Assembly: GCA_029262065.1 (NCBI GenBank)
Contig: JAJDAC010000022.1
Location: 186,001 to 250,000 of the forward strand
Reading direction: 5' to 3'
Source: Candidatus Krumholzibacteriota bacterium
Lineage (GTDB): Bacteria; Krumholzibacteriota; Krumholzibacteriia; JAJRXK01
DNA: 64,000 nucleotides
This document shows positions 61,027 to 64,000 of this stretch, one piece after another. The notes beneath the pieces are model-generated. The model made no database searches. It was not told the origin of the DNA and saw only the letters and a list, made by a program, of their open reading frames with translations. Made by a program: the position numbers and the translations under genes. Numbering within the stretch: the first letter of the stretch is position 1; the number at the start of each line of letters is the position of its first letter.

Positions 61027-62004
61027 ATGACGCCGTACGCCGCCACCCTCGACACCATTCGGGCCGCCCACGAGCGTATTGCCCCGCACATCCACCGCAC
61101 CCCCGTCCTGCATTCCACCGCGCTCGATGCCCTGGCCGGGTTCGAACTGTTCTTCAAGTGCGAAAACCTTCAACGCGTGGGCGCGTTCAAAATCCGTGGT
61201 GCCACCAATGCCATACTCCAGCTTGATGAAAAGATCGCCCAAGCTGGCGTGGTCACCCACAGTTCCGGCAATCACGCCCAGGCGGTGGCCCTGGCCGCCC
61301 GCGACCGTGGCATTCCCGCCCACGTAGTCATGCCAACCAACGCTCCGCGGGCAAAGCGCGAGGCCACCGCCGGTTACGGGGCGCGGATCCATCCATGCGA
61401 ACCCACGTATGAAGCACGCATGGCCACGTGCCTGGATGTCGCCCGTCAGACTGGAGCCACGATCATCCCGCCATTCGACCACGCCCACATCATCGCCGGA
61501 CAGGGCACGGTAGCGTTGGAGTGCGTCGACCAGGTCGACGGCCTGGACGCGATCGTGGCGCCGATCGGTGGCGGCGGCCTGATCTCGGGAATTGCCCTGG
61601 CCGCCCGCGAGCTACCCGGTTCGATCCGTGTCATCGGCGGCGAACCAAGCGGGGCCGACGACGCCGCCCGTTCCAAGGCCTCCGGGGAATTGGTGGGAAT
61701 GCCCAAGCCTCGAACCATCGCCGACGGGCTCCGAACCGGCCTGGGCGAACTCACCTGGCCCGTGGTTCGTGACCTCGTGGATTCGATCGTCACCGTGACC
61801 GACGAGGATATCCTGAACGCCATGCAACTGGTGTGGACCCGCTTGAATATCGTGGTCGAACCCAGCGCTGCGACGCCGTTCGCGGCGGTTCTCTCGCCCG
61901 CGTTCACGAGAGCTGTCGCCAGCCAGGGCGTGCGTCGCATGGCCGTGGTGTTGACCGGCGGAAATCTGGATCTGGACGTTCGCGATCTGGTGCCCGCGGT
62001 TTAG
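61027..62004 (+). CDS. PLP-dependent serine/threonine ammonia-lyase (dehydratase or racemase family)
   Basis: The 325-residue enzyme belongs to fold type II PLP enzymes: the Schiff-base Lys55 is in GAFKIRGATNA, the substrate loop SSGNHAQA is at 79-86, and the phosphate cradle PIGGGGLISG is at 179-188. It turns threonine or serine into 2-oxobutyrate or pyruvate plus ammonia, or racemises serine; threo-3-hydroxyaspartate lyases look the same. The family's regulatory ACT domain is absent, as in catabolic and racemase forms. The ATG is 61027. The next gene starts 30 bp downstream on the same strand, which may mean a shared transcript. Confidence 0.92.
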   Translation: MTPYAATLDTIRAAHERIAPHIHRTPVLHSTALDALAGFELFFKCENLQRVGAFKIRGATNAILQLDEKIAQAGVVTHSSGNHAQAVALAARDRGIPAHVVMPTNAPRAKREATAGYGARIHPCEPTYEARMATCLDVARQTGATIIPPFDHAHIIAGQGTVALECVDQVDGLDAIVAPIGGGGLISGIALAARELPGSIRVIGGEPSGADDAARSKASGELVGMPKPRTIADGLRTGLGELTWPVVRDLVDSIVTVTDEDILNAMQLVWTRLNIVVEPSAATPFAAVLSPAFTRAVASQGVRRMAVVLTGGNLDLDVRDLVPAV

Positions 62005-62034
62005 ACTCCACGTTCCCTCTGCGAAAGGCACGTC

Positions 62035-62802
62035 ATGCGAGTGGCCACCTGGAACGTCAATGGCCTTCGGTCTCGATTCGACTTCGTCCTACACTGGCTA
62101 CGCGAACGCCAGCCCGACCTTGTGGGGCTGCAGGAAACGAAGGTCGAAGACCAGAAGTTCCCCCGCATGGAACTGGAAGCCGAGGGCTACCAGATTCTGG
62201 CTCACGGCCAGAAAGGGTGGAACGGCGTCGCCATTCTGGCCCGCGAACCGCAGACGCTGGTTCACGAGGGGCTCCCCGGCCAGAAGGACATGGGGGCCCG
62301 TCTGCTGGCCGCCCGCGTGAAGGATCTGACGTTTGCCACCGTGTACTGCCCGAACGGAAAATCGGTCGAACACGATGATTACGCTCGCAAACTGGCCTGG
62401 TTCGATTCGCTGCGCGAGCTTCTGGCCGCCGACCATCGGCCCGAGGATCCCCTGGTGGTGGGCGGCGATTTCAACGTATGCCCGACCCCCCTTGATACCT
62501 GGCGCGAAGACCCCGCCAACATCTTCCACACGAAGGAAGAACGCGAACGTATCGCGGCCCTGCATCAATGGGGACTCGGCGACACGTTCCGTCACCTTCA
62601 TCCCGAAACCCAGGCTTTCTCGTGGTGGGACTACCGCGGCGGATCGTTTCACCGAAACCAGGGGCTGCGCATCGATTTCCTGCTGGCCACGCCCCCGGTT
62701 CTCGAGCGCGTGGAGTCGATCTACGTGGATCGGGAATACCGCAAGAAGAAAGACGGCCTGACCGCTTCGGACCACGCGCCGATCATCATGGAACTACGCT
62801 GA
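62035..62802 (+). CDS. xthA: Exodeoxyribonuclease III
   Basis: The 255-residue enzyme cuts DNA at abasic sites and removes 3' blocking groups during base-excision repair. Motifs present are MRVATWNVNGLRSR (Asn7), GLQETKVED (metal Glu34), VYCPNG, GGDFNVCPTPLDTW, FSWWDYRGGSF, LRIDFLLATP and the catalytic His in SDHAPIIMEL. Length is normal for ExoIII. It begins 30 bp after the lyase gene and ends 48 bp before a membrane-protein gene. Confidence 0.96.
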   Translation: MRVATWNVNGLRSRFDFVLHWLRERQPDLVGLQETKVEDQKFPRMELEAEGYQILAHGQKGWNGVAILAREPQTLVHEGLPGQKDMGARLLAARVKDLTFATVYCPNGKSVEHDDYARKLAWFDSLRELLAADHRPEDPLVVGGDFNVCPTPLDTWREDPANIFHTKEERERIAALHQWGLGDTFRHLHPETQAFSWWDYRGGSFHRNQGLRIDFLLATPPVLERVESIYVDREYRKKKDGLTASDHAPIIMELR

Positions 62803-62850
62803 CCGGGTGTGGCAGAATCAGGTGGCGCACTCGCCGCCGGAAGGTCCTGC

Positions 62851-64000
62851 ATGCAGATCCACCTGCAACTTAGTCGAAGACTCGGGCAGCTCGCCCGCAG
62901 CGCTGAGGCCTGGAGTCTGGCCGGCGCCATCGCCATGGTTCTGGCGACCGAAGCCTTCGGTCGCACGCTCGACTCGGACATTGGCGACGCAGTGGTCATC
63001 ATGACTCTGGTCATGCTCGTGGTTACGTTCGGCTTTCTCTACCAGTTGAAGCAACTTCGTTGGATCGGCTGGTTGTGGCACCCGCTGCGTGAAGCCCTGC
63101 CGCGGTTGAAATCGCTGACCTTCGAGGCCGGCGTCGACCTGCGCGAATCACCCCCCATTCCTTCCCGCGTTCCACCCATCCTGGTGCAGGCCAACGTGAC
63201 GCTGTTCGCGGCCATCCTGTTCACCGCGGCCTGGCTCGTGTGGAACCCCGTGGATCCACGCTTCTTTGCCCGCAACATCTTCTACGTCGGGTACGCCAGC
63301 GGCCTGGGCCTGCTGTGGCTAGCCAGCCTGGCCTCCATCGCCTTGATGGTGTTCATGCCCGCCGCGCACATCCATGATCTGTTCGTCACAAACTCGCCCG
63401 TACCCCGGCGGAACGTGCGCGTGGAGTTGCTGTGCATGACCGGCTACTTCGCCTTGGTCGTTGCCATGGGCATTGCGCTGCCCGAGTGGGTACCCACGGC
63501 GGTGATCGCGGTCACGCTGGTAGTGGGCCTGCTGGCCCCCTGGATTCCGCCCCGACGACGGTTGACCTTGCTTTGGCGGGACCGGCGCACGTCCGAAGTT
63601 TTTTCCATGCAATGGCCCATCCACTTGAGCCTCGTGGATGGCATCGTGGTCATGCCTTTCCTGTGCATTGCCCTTCTGGGGCTGGGTCCTCTGTCTCTGG
63701 GAGGCGAGGCCTTCCAGACCCTACCCATCACCCGGGGACTCGGACACGTGAGCGCGTGGTTGGCGGCCGCAGGGTTGTCGTTCATGACCACGCTGTATTT
63801 CATCCAGGGTTGGTCACTGCGAAGGCACGATCCCGCGATGCCCGCGCCCACCTCGATCTACGTGACCAACGAGGTCGACCAGGCCACACGCGAGCAGATA
63901 GGCGCCATCGCACGCCAGGCAAAGTGGCGAGTTCGATTTGCCCCCGAGGCCGCCCGTCCGTTCGATGTGGGCATCGAAGTAGTTCCGCCGCCGACACCTC
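62851..64000 (+). CDS. Multi-pass membrane protein, unknown function (3' end outside window)
   Basis: The frame is open from ATG 62851 (MQIHLQLSRRLGQLARSAEA) to the window end with no stop. GGAAGG lies six bases upstream. About eight membrane segments are visible (LAGAIAMVLATEAFG; VVIMTLVMLVVTFGFLYQLK; ILVQANVTLFAAILFTAAWL; GLGLLWLASLASIALMVF; GIALPEWVPTAVIAVTLVVG; LVDGIVVMPFLCIALLG). A soluble part begins near the window end (TSIYVTNEVDQATREQIGAI). The CDS continues past base 64000. It may be co-transcribed with exonuclease III, but no family is recognised. Confidence 0.75.
   Translation, partial: MQIHLQLSRRLGQLARSAEAWSLAGAIAMVLATEAFGRTLDSDIGDAVVIMTLVMLVVTFGFLYQLKQLRWIGWLWHPLREALPRLKSLTFEAGVDLRESPPIPSRVPPILVQANVTLFAAILFTAAWLVWNPVDPRFFARNIFYVGYASGLGLLWLASLASIALMVFMPAAHIHDLFVTNSPVPRRNVRVELLCMTGYFALVVAMGIALPEWVPTAVIAVTLVVGLLAPWIPPRRRLTLLWRDRRTSEVFSMQWPIHLSLVDGIVVMPFLCIALLGLGPLSLGGEAFQTLPITRGLGHVSAWLAAAGLSFMTTLYFIQGWSLRRHDPAMPAPTSIYVTNEVDQATREQIGAIARQAKWRVRFAPEAARPFDVGIEVVPPPTP

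Overview
The window is a 64 kb piece of a GC-rich (roughly 60-65%) Gram-negative chromosome with 45 intact or window-edge genes and one decayed gene. I found no rRNA, tRNA, CRISPR array, insertion sequence or prophage. The Gram-negative envelope is shown by a TamA/TamB pair, several outer-membrane barrels, two RND transporters, a TonB protein and many lipoproteins. Two large secreted proteins end in a FlgD-Ig/Por-type tail (one with the NYPNPFNP signature) and one protein is of the DUF5916 type. Together these suggest an uncultured lineage of the FCB superphylum (Krumholzibacteriota, Eisenbacteria or Latescibacterota-like). This is inferred from gene style, not from a marker gene.

Layout. 1-4.9 kb: a carbamoyltransferase cut by the window edge, then a minus-strand group of a sulfatase-fold lipoprotein, a TPR protein and a His-rich membrane protein, with a scrap of a metal ABC permease upstream. 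5-7.8 kb: flavin reductase, CDF metal exporter, type IV pilin-like protein and a HAMP-only membrane protein, closed by a strong terminator. 7.9-11.4 kb: a TRAP transporter (small and large permeases on plus, TakP-like binding protein convergent) and a stand-alone receiver domain. 11.5-31.3 kb: surface and protease-rich accessory region with two FlgD-tail proteins, two TPR-CHAT caspase-like proteins (one exported, one cytoplasmic and coupled to a flavin monooxygenase), a secreted HELGH metalloprotease, a subtilase lipoprotein, a repeat lipoprotein with a peptidoglycan-binding end and a secreted phosphoesterase. 31.3-45.5 kb: envelope transport, with a TetR-controlled MMPL-type RND / LolA-like / outer-membrane set, a DUF5916 barrel and TamA-TamB. 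45.5-52.9 kb: a minus-strand run of membrane fusion protein, HAE1-type RND pump, ECF-like sigma factor, Ser/Thr kinase, small membrane protein and double-PspC protein. 53-64 kb: a selenoprotein, a glycogen-binding-fold protein, a GT-C glycosyltransferase, a HAD nucleotidase, cupin, TonB, ThrE-like exporter, a secreted helical protein, a PLP lyase, exonuclease III and a membrane protein running off the right edge.

The most notable item is at 53023-53358. This is an ArsC-family redox protein whose active-site codon is an in-frame TGA (U-x-x-C), followed by a 7-bp hairpin with a GU-containing apical loop at the position expected for a bacterial SECIS. Standard gene calling breaks or misses it, and it predicts that the organism inserts selenocysteine. 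Translational coupling (ATGA or TGATG overlaps) is frequent. Three minus-strand terminators lie at or within a few bases of the stop codon of the facing plus-strand gene.
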